DNA of 64,000 nt, from NCBI RefSeq assembly GCF_011762005.1, contig NZ_JAASQU010000001.1:248001-312000 (forward strand). The letters run 5' to 3'. The stretch comes from Qipengyuania flava (GTDB taxonomy: Bacteria > Pseudomonadota > Alphaproteobacteria > Sphingomonadales > Sphingomonadaceae). Positions within the stretch are counted from its first letter, which is position 1; every line of letters begins with the position of its first letter. Position numbers and translations under genes: made by a program. Of the stretch, positions 35,944 through 44,786 are shown piece by piece. The notes under the pieces were generated by a model that was given only the letters and a program-made list of their open reading frames with translations, searched no databases and was not told the origin of the DNA.

Positions 35944-36969
35944 TTGGGTTATCGTGTTGCCGTGGTCGGCGCGACCGGGAATGTCGGTCGTGAAATGATG
36001 CAGGTGCTCGCAGAGCGTGCTTTCCCCTGCGACGAGGTCGCGGCGGTGGCCAGCAGTCGCTCGCATGGCACTGAGGTGGAGTTCGGCGACACCGGCAAGA
36101 TGCTCAAATGCAAGAACATCGAGCATTTCGACTGGTCGGGCTGGGATATTGCGCTGTTTGCTGCAGGCAGCGGTCCGGCAAAGGAATACGCCCCCAAGGC
36201 GGCGGCTGCCGGCTGTGTCGTGATCGACAACAGCTCGCTCTACCGGATGGACCCGGACGTGCCGCTGATCGTGCCCGAGGTGAACCCGGATGCGATCCAC
36301 GACTATGCCAAGCGCAATATCATCGCCAATCCCAATTGCTCGACCGCGCAGCTGGTAGTCGCATTGGCCCCGCTGCATCGCGCCGCGAAGATCAAGCGCG
36401 TGGTTGTTTCGACCTACCAGTCGGTTTCGGGTGCGGGCAAGGCGGGAATGGACGAGCTGTTCCAGCAGAGCCGGGCGATCTTTGTCGGCGATCCGATCGA
36501 ACCGGTGAAGTTCACCAAGCAGATCGCCTTCAACGTCATTCCGCATATCGACGTCTTCATGGACGATGGTTCGACCAAGGAAGAATGGAAGATGGTGGTC
36601 GAGACCAAGAAGATCCTCGACCCGAAGATCAAGCTCAACGCCACCTGCGTGCGCGTGCCGGTTTTCGTCGGCCATTCCGAAGCGGTCAATATCGAGTTCG
36701 AGAACGAGCTGAGCGCCGAAGACGCACAGGAAATCCTGCGCGAGGCGCCGGGTATAATGCTGATCGACAAGCGCGAGGACGAGGGATACGTGACCCCCGT
36801 CGAAAGCGCGGGCGACAGCGCCACATACATCAGCCGCGTGCGCGACGATCCGACGGTCGACAATGGCATCACGCTGTGGTGCGTTTCGGACAATCTGCGC
36901 AAGGGCGCCGCTTTGAATGCGGTGCAGATCGCGGAACTGCTCGGCCGCGAATGTCTTAAGAAGGGATGA
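35944..36969 (+). CDS. asd: Aspartate-semialdehyde dehydrogenase
   Basis: Reduces aspartyl phosphate in the lysine/threonine/methionine/DAP branch. NADP loop YRVAVVGATGNVGREMM, active-site Cys132 in IANPNCSTAQL, and the C-terminal VRDDPTVDNGITLWCVSDNL. 341 residues. The start is a TTG at 35944 with GGAG seven bases before it. No in-frame ATG is available at the family N-terminus. A rare start codon in this window. Confidence 0.96.
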   Translation: MGYRVAVVGATGNVGREMMQVLAERAFPCDEVAAVASSRSHGTEVEFGDTGKMLKCKNIEHFDWSGWDIALFAAGSGPAKEYAPKAAAAGCVVIDNSSLYRMDPDVPLIVPEVNPDAIHDYAKRNIIANPNCSTAQLVVALAPLHRAAKIKRVVVSTYQSVSGAGKAGMDELFQQSRAIFVGDPIEPVKFTKQIAFNVIPHIDVFMDDGSTKEEWKMVVETKKILDPKIKLNATCVRVPVFVGHSEAVNIEFENELSAEDAQEILREAPGIMLIDKREDEGYVTPVESAGDSATYISRVRDDPTVDNGITLWCVSDNLRKGAALNAVQIAELLGRECLKKG

Positions 36970-37544
36970 TCCGTACAGCCCCGCTCATCGCCCTGCCGCT
37001 CCTGCTGCTCGCCTGCTCGGGTGGGCCGGAAGACGCGGCGACGAGCGTCGATCCCAAAGGGGCCGAGGCTGCGCTCACCAATCCTTCAATCGAGCAGTTC
37101 CACGATGCCGTGGTGGTGGTCGATGCAAACGGGCTTGGGCCCAAGGGCGAAGAGCCGCTGCGTTTCGGCGCGCCACGCGCAGAAGTCGACGGTGCAATCG
37201 AAGCGGCTTTCGGCTCCGCTCCGGAACGCTCGAGCAACGAAGAATGCGGCGCGGGGCCTATGGAATTCAGCCAGTTCGGCCCGCTGCAGATCGCCTATAT
37301 GGATGACGAATTCCGCGGCTGGTTCCTGCGCGAAGGCGAAGGAGTGGCAACCTCCGATGGCGTTCAGCCCGGTACGACAACGCTCGACACGCTCAAGCGC
37401 GAACGGCAGGTTCGCGCACTCGACACGACGCTTGACGGCGAGTTCGAATATACCGCCGCCGATTACGGCACGATCACCGGCTTCGCCGAGGATGGTGAAC
37501 TGGTAAGCGGGCTCCAGGCGGGGATCAGCTGCTTCTTCCGGTAG
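36966..37544 (+). CDS. Hypothetical lipoprotein
   Basis: 192 residues. Signal ending in the lipobox LLAC with the acylated Cys at residue 17. The mature part has an acidic, Ala-rich N-terminal stretch, then a compact domain with LRFGAPRAEVDGAIEAAFG, two more Cys (EECGAGPMEF and ISCFF) and DYGTITGFAEDGELVSGL. This resembles small sphingomonad lipoproteins of unknown role. It overlaps the asd stop by 4 bp, so it is coupled to asd. Confidence 0.7.
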   Translation: MIRTAPLIALPLLLLACSGGPEDAATSVDPKGAEAALTNPSIEQFHDAVVVVDANGLGPKGEEPLRFGAPRAEVDGAIEAAFGSAPERSSNEECGAGPMEFSQFGPLQIAYMDDEFRGWFLREGEGVATSDGVQPGTTTLDTLKRERQVRALDTTLDGEFEYTAADYGTITGFAEDGELVSGLQAGISCFFR

Positions 37545-37642
37545 TCGTTATCCGCGGGCGAGCCGGGATCGAACGACCTCCTGCGAAGGCCGGTTGCGGT
37601 CCGCGCTTTCGCTGCGAGGCCGGAGATGTATAACTCCGCTGC

Positions 37643-38290
37643 ATGACCCTGACCGCAGAGCTCTATTTCAGCTTCCGCTCGCCTTATAGCTACCTCGCGG
37701 TCGGGCGCTATCGCGCGATGACCGAGAAATACGATCTCGACATTGCGCTGCGCCCCGTCTGGCCGCTGGCAATCCGCGAACCCGATTTCTTCGAGCGCAA
37801 CCATCCCAACTGGCTCGGCTACACGATGCGCGACATGCTGCGCGTGGCGCAGTTCCATGATATTCCCTTCGGTGCACCACGACCCGATCCGATCGTGCAG
37901 GATGTCGCGACGCGCAGGATCGCTGCCGACCAACCGCATATCCGCCGGGTCACCCGCATGGGACAGGCTGCGGCACGGCGAAGATCCGGTCTGCCCTTCG
38001 CGCATGAAGCGGGCCAGTTGATCTGGGGCGGACAGGAAAATTGGCACGAGGGCGATCATCTCGGCGGCGCGCTCGCCCGGGCCGGTCTCGATCCGGCCGA
38101 GATCGAACGCGAAGTCACCGCGCAGCCCGATGCGCTCGACGCCGAGATCGCCGCTAACCAGGATGCGCTCGAGGCGGCAGGTCACTGGGGTGTGCCCACC
38201 CTTGTGTTCGACGGTGAACCGTTCTTCGGGCAGGACCGTATCGAAATGGTCCGCTGGAGAATGGACCAGAAGGGGCTGACAGAACGATGA
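37643..38290 (+). CDS. DsbA-superfamily 2-hydroxychromene-2-carboxylate isomerase-like protein
   Basis: 215 residues, DsbA/GST-kappa fold. Family features: LYFSFRSPYSYLAVGRY at the N-terminus, where Ser replaces the redox Cys, RPVWPLAIREPDFF, and GHWGVPTLVFDGEPFFGQDR near the end. In naphthalene degraders the enzyme needs glutathione. In this context no aromatic pathway genes are near, so the substrate is open. It overlaps the next gene by 4 bp. Confidence 0.85.
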   Translation: MTLTAELYFSFRSPYSYLAVGRYRAMTEKYDLDIALRPVWPLAIREPDFFERNHPNWLGYTMRDMLRVAQFHDIPFGAPRPDPIVQDVATRRIAADQPHIRRVTRMGQAAARRRSGLPFAHEAGQLIWGGQENWHEGDHLGGALARAGLDPAEIEREVTAQPDALDAEIAANQDALEAAGHWGVPTLVFDGEPFFGQDRIEMVRWRMDQKGLTER

Positions 38291-39042
38291 ACACCGAATT
38301 CTTCGACAGCTTCGACGGTACGCGGCTGGCGCTGCATCGACACGGGGAAGGGCGGCCGTTCGTGCTGCTTCACGGCCTGTTCTCCAGTGCGGCGATGAAC
38401 TGGATCAAATGGGGGCATCACGAAGCGATCGCGGCGCAGGGTTATGAAGTTCTCATGCTCGATTTCCGCGTCCACGGCGAAAGCGCCGCACCCCATGATC
38501 CCGAGAGCTATCCCGGCAACGTGTTGGTGCGCGACGTGGCCGCGCTGGTCGATCATCTCGGACTGGAGGATTACGACCTCGGCGGCTTCTCGCTCGGCGC
38601 GCGCACCTCGCTGCACGCAGTAGCGCACGGCGTGTTGACGCCCGCGCATCTGGTGATCGGGGGGATGGGGACCGCGGGGCTTGGCGAATGGCAGCGCCGC
38701 GCGGCCAAGTTCCGCCGCGTGATCGACGAATTCGATGCCATCCCCAAAGGCGATCCCGATTATTTCTCGATGCAGTTCCTCAAGTCGCAAGGGGTCGATC
38801 GCGTGGCGGCACGGTTGCTGCTCGACACCATGCCCGACCTCGATCTCGCCTTGCTGGACAACATCACCATGCCGACGCTGGTGGTGTGTGGTGACGAAGA
38901 TCGCGACAATGGTTCGGCGGAGGAACTGGCCGGACTTCTGCCCGATGCCGACTTCGTCGAGGTGCCGGGAACGCACATGAGCAGCGTGACCAAGCCCGAT
39001 CTCGGACAGGCGATCGCCGAATGGCTGGGGCGGCAGGCATGA
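38287..39042 (+). CDS. Alpha/beta-fold hydrolase
   Basis: 251 residues. HGEGRPFVLLHGLFSSAAMN holds the oxyanion loop, LGGFSLGARTSL the nucleophile elbow Ser, VVCGDEDRDNGSAEELAGLL the acid region, and VPGTHMSSV the catalytic His. Substrate unknown. Coupled by ATGA overlaps to both the upstream isomerase-like gene and the downstream membrane protein. Confidence 0.87.
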   Translation: MNTEFFDSFDGTRLALHRHGEGRPFVLLHGLFSSAAMNWIKWGHHEAIAAQGYEVLMLDFRVHGESAAPHDPESYPGNVLVRDVAALVDHLGLEDYDLGGFSLGARTSLHAVAHGVLTPAHLVIGGMGTAGLGEWQRRAAKFRRVIDEFDAIPKGDPDYFSMQFLKSQGVDRVAARLLLDTMPDLDLALLDNITMPTLVVCGDEDRDNGSAEELAGLLPDADFVEVPGTHMSSVTKPDLGQAIAEWLGRQA

Positions 39043-39560
39043 ACGCGGCGGCCCCGGAACTGCGCTGGTGGTTGTGGGGCCTCTTCGCTTTCGTGGTGGT
39101 GATAGGATTGGGCGCCGGGGTCACCGCACCAGACCCGGTCACATTCGGGATCACCGATCACCAGGCGGCAGGCACCGCCGCGCGGGTCGACGCGATCCAG
39201 ACGCAATGGCGTGAGGGCGGGGTGCGCCCGCTGGCCGTCCTCGCGATGATCGGCGATCTCGTCTTCATCGCAATCTACGGCTGGGGCAGTTGGCGCGCTG
39301 GCCGCAGCTTCATGCCGGCGGGCGGCAGGGTCCGGGTCATCGGCGCATTCATTGCCGCTGCGGCGCTGGTATTCGTGCTGACCGATTATACCGAAACGGT
39401 GCTCCAGATCATCCAGCTCATCGCCGACAAGGGATCGGATCCCCTCGCTGCGTCCGCCGCCACCGCGCGGCCCTTCAAGGTAATCGCTTGGATCGTCACT
39501 TTCGTCGGCGTGCCGGTAGCGCTGGTCATGCGACGGATCGATGCTGGGCCGCTTGATTAA
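39039..39560 (+). CDS. Hypothetical four-helix membrane protein
   Basis: 173 residues with helices at WWLWGLFAFVVVIGLGAGV, LAVLAMIGDLVFIAIYGWG, IGAFIAAAALVFVLTDYTE and VIAWIVTFVGVPVALVM. I do not recognise a family. ATG at 39039 overlaps the hydrolase stop by 4 bp. It ends the small operon that starts at the isomerase-like gene. Confidence 0.65.
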   Translation: MNAAAPELRWWLWGLFAFVVVIGLGAGVTAPDPVTFGITDHQAAGTAARVDAIQTQWREGGVRPLAVLAMIGDLVFIAIYGWGSWRAGRSFMPAGGRVRVIGAFIAAAALVFVLTDYTETVLQIIQLIADKGSDPLAASAATARPFKVIAWIVTFVGVPVALVMRRIDAGPLD

Positions 39561-39623
39561 CCCGCGCTGCAGGTGCAATCCGGTAGCACGTGAAACCACA
39601 TCATCGTTTCTGAGAGGTCCTGC

Positions 39624-41471
39624 ATGAAATTCGCAACCGTCGCGCTCTCCGCGCTCGCCGTCTCGCTGGCCACGCCCGCAATGGCCGACCATCACGCTGC
39701 CGGAACCGAGGCGGCGGCCAGCGCCTACCCGATGACGCCGCAGGGTGCGGCCGACTGGGTGGCCATGGTCGAGAAAGACATGTTCGATTTCTCGGTCGAA
39801 TACGGGCGCGTGCTGTGGCTCAACAACACTTACATCGTCCATGACAGCGACCAGCTCGCGGCGAAATACGGCGCCGAGGCGACCGAGAAGTCGGTCCGCT
39901 ACGCCAATGAAGCGGCGAAATATGCGCGCGTCGAGGGGCTCGATGCCGAGGTCGCGCGCAAACTCGACATCCTGCGCAACGGCATCGTCATGCCCGCTCC
40001 GGTCCGCGATGGCGCGGCGACCGAGCTGAACGAAATCGCAACCAAGCTCGGCTCGGCCTATGGCAAGGGCAAGGGCACGCTCAATGGCGAGGAAATCAAC
40101 GGCAGCGACATCGAGGCCGAGATGGGCAACCTCGATCGCACCCCCGCTGAACTGGCCGAGATGTGGGCCAGCTGGCACGACAATGTTGGTGCGCCCATGC
40201 GCGGCGACTACCAGCGCATGATCGCCATCGCCAACGAAGGATCGAAAGAGCTCGGTTTCGCGGATCTCGGCGCGATGTGGCGCTCGAACTACGATATGGA
40301 CCCCGACCAGTTCGCGGCCGAGACCGAACGCATGTGGCAGGAAGTGAAGCCGCTCTACATGGCGCTGCACACTTATGTCCGCGGCAAGCTCAACGCCAAG
40401 TACGGCGCTGAAGTCCAGCCCGCCACCGGCCCGATTCGCGCCGATCTGCTCGGCAATATGTGGGCGCAGGAATGGGGCAATATCTATCCGCTGGTCGCGC
40501 CCGAGGGAGCCGGCGACATCGGTTACGACCTCACCGACCTGATCACCGCCAAGGGTCTCGACGAGATCGAGATGGTCCGGACCGGTGAGCAGTTCTTCTC
40601 CTCGCTCGGTTTCGAGCCGCTGCCGGAAACTTTCTGGGAACGCAGCCAGTTCGTGAAGCCGCAGGACCGCGAGGTCGTATGTCACGCCAGCGCGTGGGAC
40701 GTGGACAATGTCGACGACCTGCGCATCAAGATGTGCATCAAGAAGAACGCGGACGATTTCATCACGATCCACCACGAGCTGGGCCACAACTATTACCAGC
40801 GCGCCTACAACCAGCAGGACTATCTGCACCTCAACGGCGCCAATGACGGGTTCCACGAGGCCATCGGCGACATGATCGCGCTGTCGATCACGCCCGAATA
40901 CCTGGTGCAGATCGACATGCTCGACGAGGCGGACGTGCCCAGCGCGGACAAGGACATCGGCCTGCTGCTGCGTCAGGCGATGGACAAGGTCGCCTTCCTG
41001 CCCTTCGGCCTGATGGTCGATCGCTATCGCTGGGGCCTGTTCGACGGTTCGATTCCCGCGGATCAGCTCAACAAGGGCTGGAACGACCTGCGGCTCGAAT
41101 ATCAGGGCATCGTACCCCCGGTCGAGCGCGACGAAAGCGGTTTCGATGCGGGCGCCAAGTACCATATCCCCGGCAACGTACCGTACACGCGCTACTTCCT
41201 TGCGCGGATCCTGCAGTTCCAGTTCTTCAAGGCCGCATGCGATCAGGCGGGCTGGGAAGGGCCGCTGCATCGCTGCTCGTTCTACGGCAATGAGGAAGTC
41301 GGCAAGAACCTCAACGCGATGCTCGAAATGGGCGCGAGCAAGCCGTGGCCCGATGCGCTCGAAGCCTTCACCGGCGAACGTCAGATGAGCGGCGCAGCGA
41401 TGGCCGAGTATTTCGCCCCGCTCAAGGCTTGGCTCGACGAGCAGAACGCGGGTATGGCCGAAGGGTGGTAA
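39624..41471 (+). CDS. Peptidyl-dipeptidase A (M2 family, ACE-like)
   Basis: 615 residues. Signal peptide (VALSALAVSLATPAMA). The gluzincin zinc site is His384-Glu385-x-x-His388 in IHHELGHNYYQ, with the third ligand Glu in GFHEAIGDMIALS. WERSQFVKPQDREVVCHAS and NVPYTRYFLARILQFQFF match bacterial ACE homologues. It removes C-terminal dipeptides in the periplasm. GAGAGG precedes the ATG. A second secreted peptidase in this 8-kb stretch. Confidence 0.95.
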   Translation: MKFATVALSALAVSLATPAMADHHAAGTEAAASAYPMTPQGAADWVAMVEKDMFDFSVEYGRVLWLNNTYIVHDSDQLAAKYGAEATEKSVRYANEAAKYARVEGLDAEVARKLDILRNGIVMPAPVRDGAATELNEIATKLGSAYGKGKGTLNGEEINGSDIEAEMGNLDRTPAELAEMWASWHDNVGAPMRGDYQRMIAIANEGSKELGFADLGAMWRSNYDMDPDQFAAETERMWQEVKPLYMALHTYVRGKLNAKYGAEVQPATGPIRADLLGNMWAQEWGNIYPLVAPEGAGDIGYDLTDLITAKGLDEIEMVRTGEQFFSSLGFEPLPETFWERSQFVKPQDREVVCHASAWDVDNVDDLRIKMCIKKNADDFITIHHELGHNYYQRAYNQQDYLHLNGANDGFHEAIGDMIALSITPEYLVQIDMLDEADVPSADKDIGLLLRQAMDKVAFLPFGLMVDRYRWGLFDGSIPADQLNKGWNDLRLEYQGIVPPVERDESGFDAGAKYHIPGNVPYTRYFLARILQFQFFKAACDQAGWEGPLHRCSFYGNEEVGKNLNAMLEMGASKPWPDALEAFTGERQMSGAAMAEYFAPLKAWLDEQNAGMAEGW

Positions 41472-42481
41472 GCCGTATCGCCCTACTCCTCGCCCTGCCG
41501 CTGGCGGTCGCCTGTGCGCCCGTCGCGGGGGGCGAGGACGCGCTCGCACCGCCGCAGGAGGCAAGCGTGCCGGGTGCACTGTTCGTCGCAGGCAAGTTCG
41601 GCAACACCTTGTCGAAGGTCGATCTCGCTAGCGGCTCGGTGACGATCACGGTCGGTAGCTGCGCCAATCCGCACGAACTGGCGACTTCACCCGATGCGGT
41701 GCATGTCGCGCTTGCCTGCTATGGCGGACAGAGTGTGGATGTGTTCCGCACGTCCGATCTGGCGAAGGTGACACGCATCGATCTGGGCGATGGCGCGCGT
41801 CCGCATGGCATCGTGTGGCACGCCAATGGCGATCTCTACGCCACTGCCGAGGGGCGCCGTTCGATCTTCTGGATCCGCGATCCACTCGGCCAGGCCGACA
41901 CCTTCGAATATGCCTCGGGCCAGGACGGCACGCATATGCTCGCGGTCGCGCCCAACGGCAATCATGCGTGGACGACCAATCTGGGATCGCGCACGGTCAG
42001 CCTGATCGATCTCGAGACGCGGCGCGCACCGCGCTCGGTCGAGGTGGGCGAGGAGCCCGAAGGCATCTGGCTTTCGGACGATGGCGAAACGCTGTGGGTG
42101 TCCGCACGCAAGTCGGATGCTGCCTTCAAACTCGACCCGCAGACGCTTGCGGTTCGCCAGCGGATCGCCACCGGTCGCTTTCCCCTGCGTATAACGCTAC
42201 GGCCGCAAGGCGATTATGCCGTGACGTCCGATCTTGCAGATGGCGCGCTGAGCGTGATCGACACCGCTAGCGGTGAAGTCGTGCGTACCATCGTCGTTTC
42301 AAGCGTCGAAGAAGCGATGGAGCGGACGCAGGTAACCATACTGTTCTCACCCGATGGCGAGCGGATCTACGTGGCCGAAACCACTGCGAACACGATCGCC
42401 GAAGTCGATTTCGCCAGCGGGCGCGTTTTGCGGCGGCTGCCGGGCGAGGGCGGCGGCGACGGAATTGCCATCATCGAATGA
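41465..42481 (+). CDS. YncE/YVTN-type beta-propeller lipoprotein
   Basis: 338 residues from a GTG at 41465 that overlaps the peptidase stop by 7 bp. The signal ends in lipobox LAVAC. The mature protein is a seven-bladed propeller of YVTN-like repeats: GKFGNTLSKVDLASGSV, NLGSRTVSLIDLETRR, SDLADGALSVIDTASGEVVR and TTANTIAEVDFASGRVLRRL. Such proteins scaffold or bind ligands. No specific role is known. It overlaps rimB by 4 bp. Confidence 0.8.
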   Translation: MVSRIALLLALPLAVACAPVAGGEDALAPPQEASVPGALFVAGKFGNTLSKVDLASGSVTITVGSCANPHELATSPDAVHVALACYGGQSVDVFRTSDLAKVTRIDLGDGARPHGIVWHANGDLYATAEGRRSIFWIRDPLGQADTFEYASGQDGTHMLAVAPNGNHAWTTNLGSRTVSLIDLETRRAPRSVEVGEEPEGIWLSDDGETLWVSARKSDAAFKLDPQTLAVRQRIATGRFPLRITLRPQGDYAVTSDLADGALSVIDTASGEVVRTIVVSSVEEAMERTQVTILFSPDGERIYVAETTANTIAEVDFASGRVLRRLPGEGGGDGIAIIE

Positions 42482-42942
42482 GCGTGAAGCGCAAGGAACT
42501 CCCGGTGGTGGGCTGGCGCGAATTGGTCCACCTTCCCGAACTCGGGCTGCACGCCGTTCCCGCGAAGATCGATACGGGCGCGCGCACCTCCTCGCTGCAC
42601 GGCACGGTGCTCGAGGAATTCGAGCGTGACGGTGAGCGATACGTCCGCTTCGCAGTCGATTTCGCACAGCAGCACGTCAGGCAGGTGTGCGAGGCGGTGC
42701 ATGTCGATGTTCGTGGGATCACCAGTTCGAATGGCGAAACCCAGCGCCGCTATGTTATCAAGACGCCATTGAAGATCGGCGGCGTGGAGTTTCGAGCCGA
42801 GATCAGCCTTGCCGACCGGCGCGACATGCGCTTCCCGATGCTGATCGGCCGTTCGTCGCTGCGCCGTCGTTTTGTAGTCGACAGCGGCTATTCTTGGCTG
42901 CAGACGCCGGAAATGAAGGTCACGAAAGGCCACAAACCATGA
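42478..42942 (+). CDS. rimB: RimB-like retropepsin (PF05618) glutamate-trimming protease
   Basis: 154 residues of the family once called ATP-dependent zinc proteases. The catalytic Asp32 lies in [14 protein letters not shown], a retropepsin-like [19 protein letters not shown] is the second family block. In Pseudomonas RimB removes glutamates that RimK adds to ribosomal protein S6. It overlaps rimK by 4 bp (ATGA), the standard pair. The third partner, RimA, is not seen here. Confidence 0.85.
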   Translation: MSVKRKELPVVGWRELVHLPELGLHAVPAKIDTGARTSSLHGTVLEEFERDGERYVRFAVDFAQQHVRQVCEAVHVDVRGITSSNGETQRRYVIKTPLKIGGVEFRAEISLADRRDMRFPMLIGRSSLRRRFVVDSGYSWLQTPEMKVTKGHKP

Positions 42943-43844
42943 AAATCGCGATGCTGGCGCGCAATCCGAATCTTTATTCGCACCGCCGCTTGCAGGAAGC
43001 GGCGGAGGATCGCGGACACCAGTTCGACATCCTCAACACGCTGCGCTGCACGGTGCATATCGCCAGTCACAAGCCCGAGGTGTTCTACAATGGCGAGCCT
43101 TGCATCGGCTACGATGCGGTAATCCCGCGGATCGGTGCGTCGATTACCAATTACGGTCTCGCCATCCTGCGCCAGTTCGAGATGCGGGGTTGCTGGCCGC
43201 TCAACGAAAGCGTCGCGATCGGGCGCAGCCGCGACAAGCTGCGCAGCATGCAGATCCTCGCCAAGCACGGGCTGGGCCTGCCGCTGACCGCCTATGCCAA
43301 CGATCCCAAGGCAGCCGAAGAGATCATCAAGGCGGTCAAGGGGCCGCCGGTGGTGATCAAGCTGCTGGAAGGCACTCAGGGCATCGGTGTCGTCCTTGCC
43401 GAAACGATGTCATCGGCCAAATCGGTGATCGAGGCGTTCCGCGGCGCCAACGTCAACATCCTGGTACAGGAGTTCATCAAGGAAGCGGGCGGTACCGACA
43501 TTCGCGCGCTGGTGGTCGGCGGCAAGGTGGTCGCGGCGATGAAGCGCACTGGTGCGCCCGACGATTTCCGCAGCAACCTCCACCGTGGCGGCAGCGCGCA
43601 GCTGATCAAGATCACCCCCGAGGAACGCAGCACCGCCGTTCGCGCGGCCAAGCGCATGGGGCTGAATGTCTGCGGCGTCGACATGCTGCGGTCCAATCAC
43701 GGCCCCGTGATCATGGAGGTAAACAGTTCGCCCGGGCTCGAGGGCATCGAGAACGCCACGGGCAAGGACATTGCCGGGATGATCATCGATTTCATCGAGA
43801 AGAGCGCCAAGGACGGCAAGACCAAGACCAAGGGGCAAGGATGA
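42939..43844 (+). CDS. rimK: RimK-type ATP-grasp alpha-L-glutamate ligase
   Basis: 301 residues, like E. coli RimK (300). [20 protein letters not shown] opens it. The ATP-grasp parts are [37 protein letters not shown], and metal-binding [30 protein letters not shown] is typical. It adds glutamates to the C-terminus of S6 in enterobacteria and pseudomonads. The S6 gene (rpsF) is 3.4 kb away on the other strand. A short weak hairpin follows the stop. Confidence 0.95.
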   Translation: MKIAMLARNPNLYSHRRLQEAAEDRGHQFDILNTLRCTVHIASHKPEVFYNGEPCIGYDAVIPRIGASITNYGLAILRQFEMRGCWPLNESVAIGRSRDKLRSMQILAKHGLGLPLTAYANDPKAAEEIIKAVKGPPVVIKLLEGTQGIGVVLAETMSSAKSVIEAFRGANVNILVQEFIKEAGGTDIRALVVGGKVVAAMKRTGAPDDFRSNLHRGGSAQLIKITPEERSTAVRAAKRMGLNVCGVDMLRSNHGPVIMEVNSSPGLEGIENATGKDIAGMIIDFIEKSAKDGKTKTKGQG

Positions 43845-43858
43845 CGCAGGAAGCCGGA

Positions 43859-43880
43859 TAGGGCCTCGGCAAGGGCCCTT
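43859..43880 (+). terminator. Weak hairpin after rimK
   Basis: AGGGCC at 43860-43865 pairs with GGCCCT at 43874-43879 about 15 bp after the rimK stop. Only TT follows, so efficiency as an intrinsic terminator is doubtful. The next gene is convergent (SDR). Confidence 0.4.
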
Positions 43881-43988
43881 GGATAATTGACAATCCGTTT
43901 AAAGGCTTCGCTTCGCAATAGTCCATGACGAGCCTGGACCTGCGACGATCCGGCCTAGCGCGTGTCAAATTCCGACAAATAGCGCCTC

Positions 43989-44759
43989 TCACGCATTGCG
44001 CGCCATCAGGCCGCCGTCGACCGGGATCACCGCGCCGGTAATATAGCTGGCCGCGGGAAGTACCAGCGACAACGTCATATGCGCGACCTCTTCGGGATCG
44101 CCATAGCGTTTGAGCGCGGTCCGCCGCTTGGCATAAATAATCTTGTGCTCATCGGGCACAGCCTCGGTCATCGCCGTGCGGATCGGGCCGGGACAGATGC
44201 AATTCACCGTGATGCCTTCGGGGCCCAGATCGACCGCCAGCCCTCGGGTAAGGCCGGTGACACCCGTCTTGGCAGCGATATAGGGCGTGTCGCCGGGCGT
44301 CGCGCCCAGTCCCTCGGTGCTGGCGATGTTAACGATACGCGGTGCGTCGCTCGCGCGCAGGTAGGGCAGTGCCGCGCGCACCATGCGCTGATGCGCCGTC
44401 AGCATCACCGCGAGCGCACGGTGCCAGATCTCCTCGTAGCCATCGTCGTTGAGGGCGCAGAAACTCGACACGCCGGCGTTGTTGACGAGGATGTCGACGC
44501 CGCCGAAATCGGCGGCGATCCGGCTTACCACCTGCGTGATCGCGTCCTTGTCAGACACGTCGAGCGCAAAGGCGCGCGCGCCTTTGCCGCATTCCGCCGC
44601 CACCGTTTCGCACGCGCCCAGATCGAGGTCGGTCACCGCAACTTGCGCGCCTTCGGCTGCAAATAGCCGGGCGGTGGCGGCGCCCATGCCGCTGGCGGCA
44701 CCGGTCACGATCGCCACCCGCCCAGCGATCGAGCGCGAGCGGTCCGGTGTCTTGGTCAT
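43989..44759 (-). CDS. SDR-family oxidoreductase
   Basis: 256 residues, classical short-chain dehydrogenase. NAD(P) loop VTGAASGMGAATARLFA, DILVNNAGVSSF, the Ser in NIASTEGLGATPG and the Tyr-x-x-x-Lys in YIAAKTGVTG. An Asp after the second beta strand (VTDLDLG) suggests NAD rather than NADP. Substrate unknown. 27 bp downstream of amn on the same strand, so possibly cotranscribed. Confidence 0.88.
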   Translation of the reverse strand: MTKTPDRSRSIAGRVAIVTGAASGMGAATARLFAAEGAQVAVTDLDLGACETVAAECGKGARAFALDVSDKDAITQVVSRIAADFGGVDILVNNAGVSSFCALNDDGYEEIWHRALAVMLTAHQRMVRAALPYLRASDAPRIVNIASTEGLGATPGDTPYIAAKTGVTGLTRGLAVDLGPEGITVNCICPGPIRTAMTEAVPDEHKIIYAKRRTALKRYGDPEEVAHMTLSLVLPAASYITGAVIPVDGGLMARNA

Positions 44760-44786
44760 GCAGTCTCTCCCTTGTCGGGGGAAAGG

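Noticed and set aside
38760-41579. 939-codon open frame on the minus strand
   Set aside because: Antisense to the M2 peptidase and hydrolase genes, Arg/His/Asp-rich, typical of GC-rich shadow frames. No family recognised.
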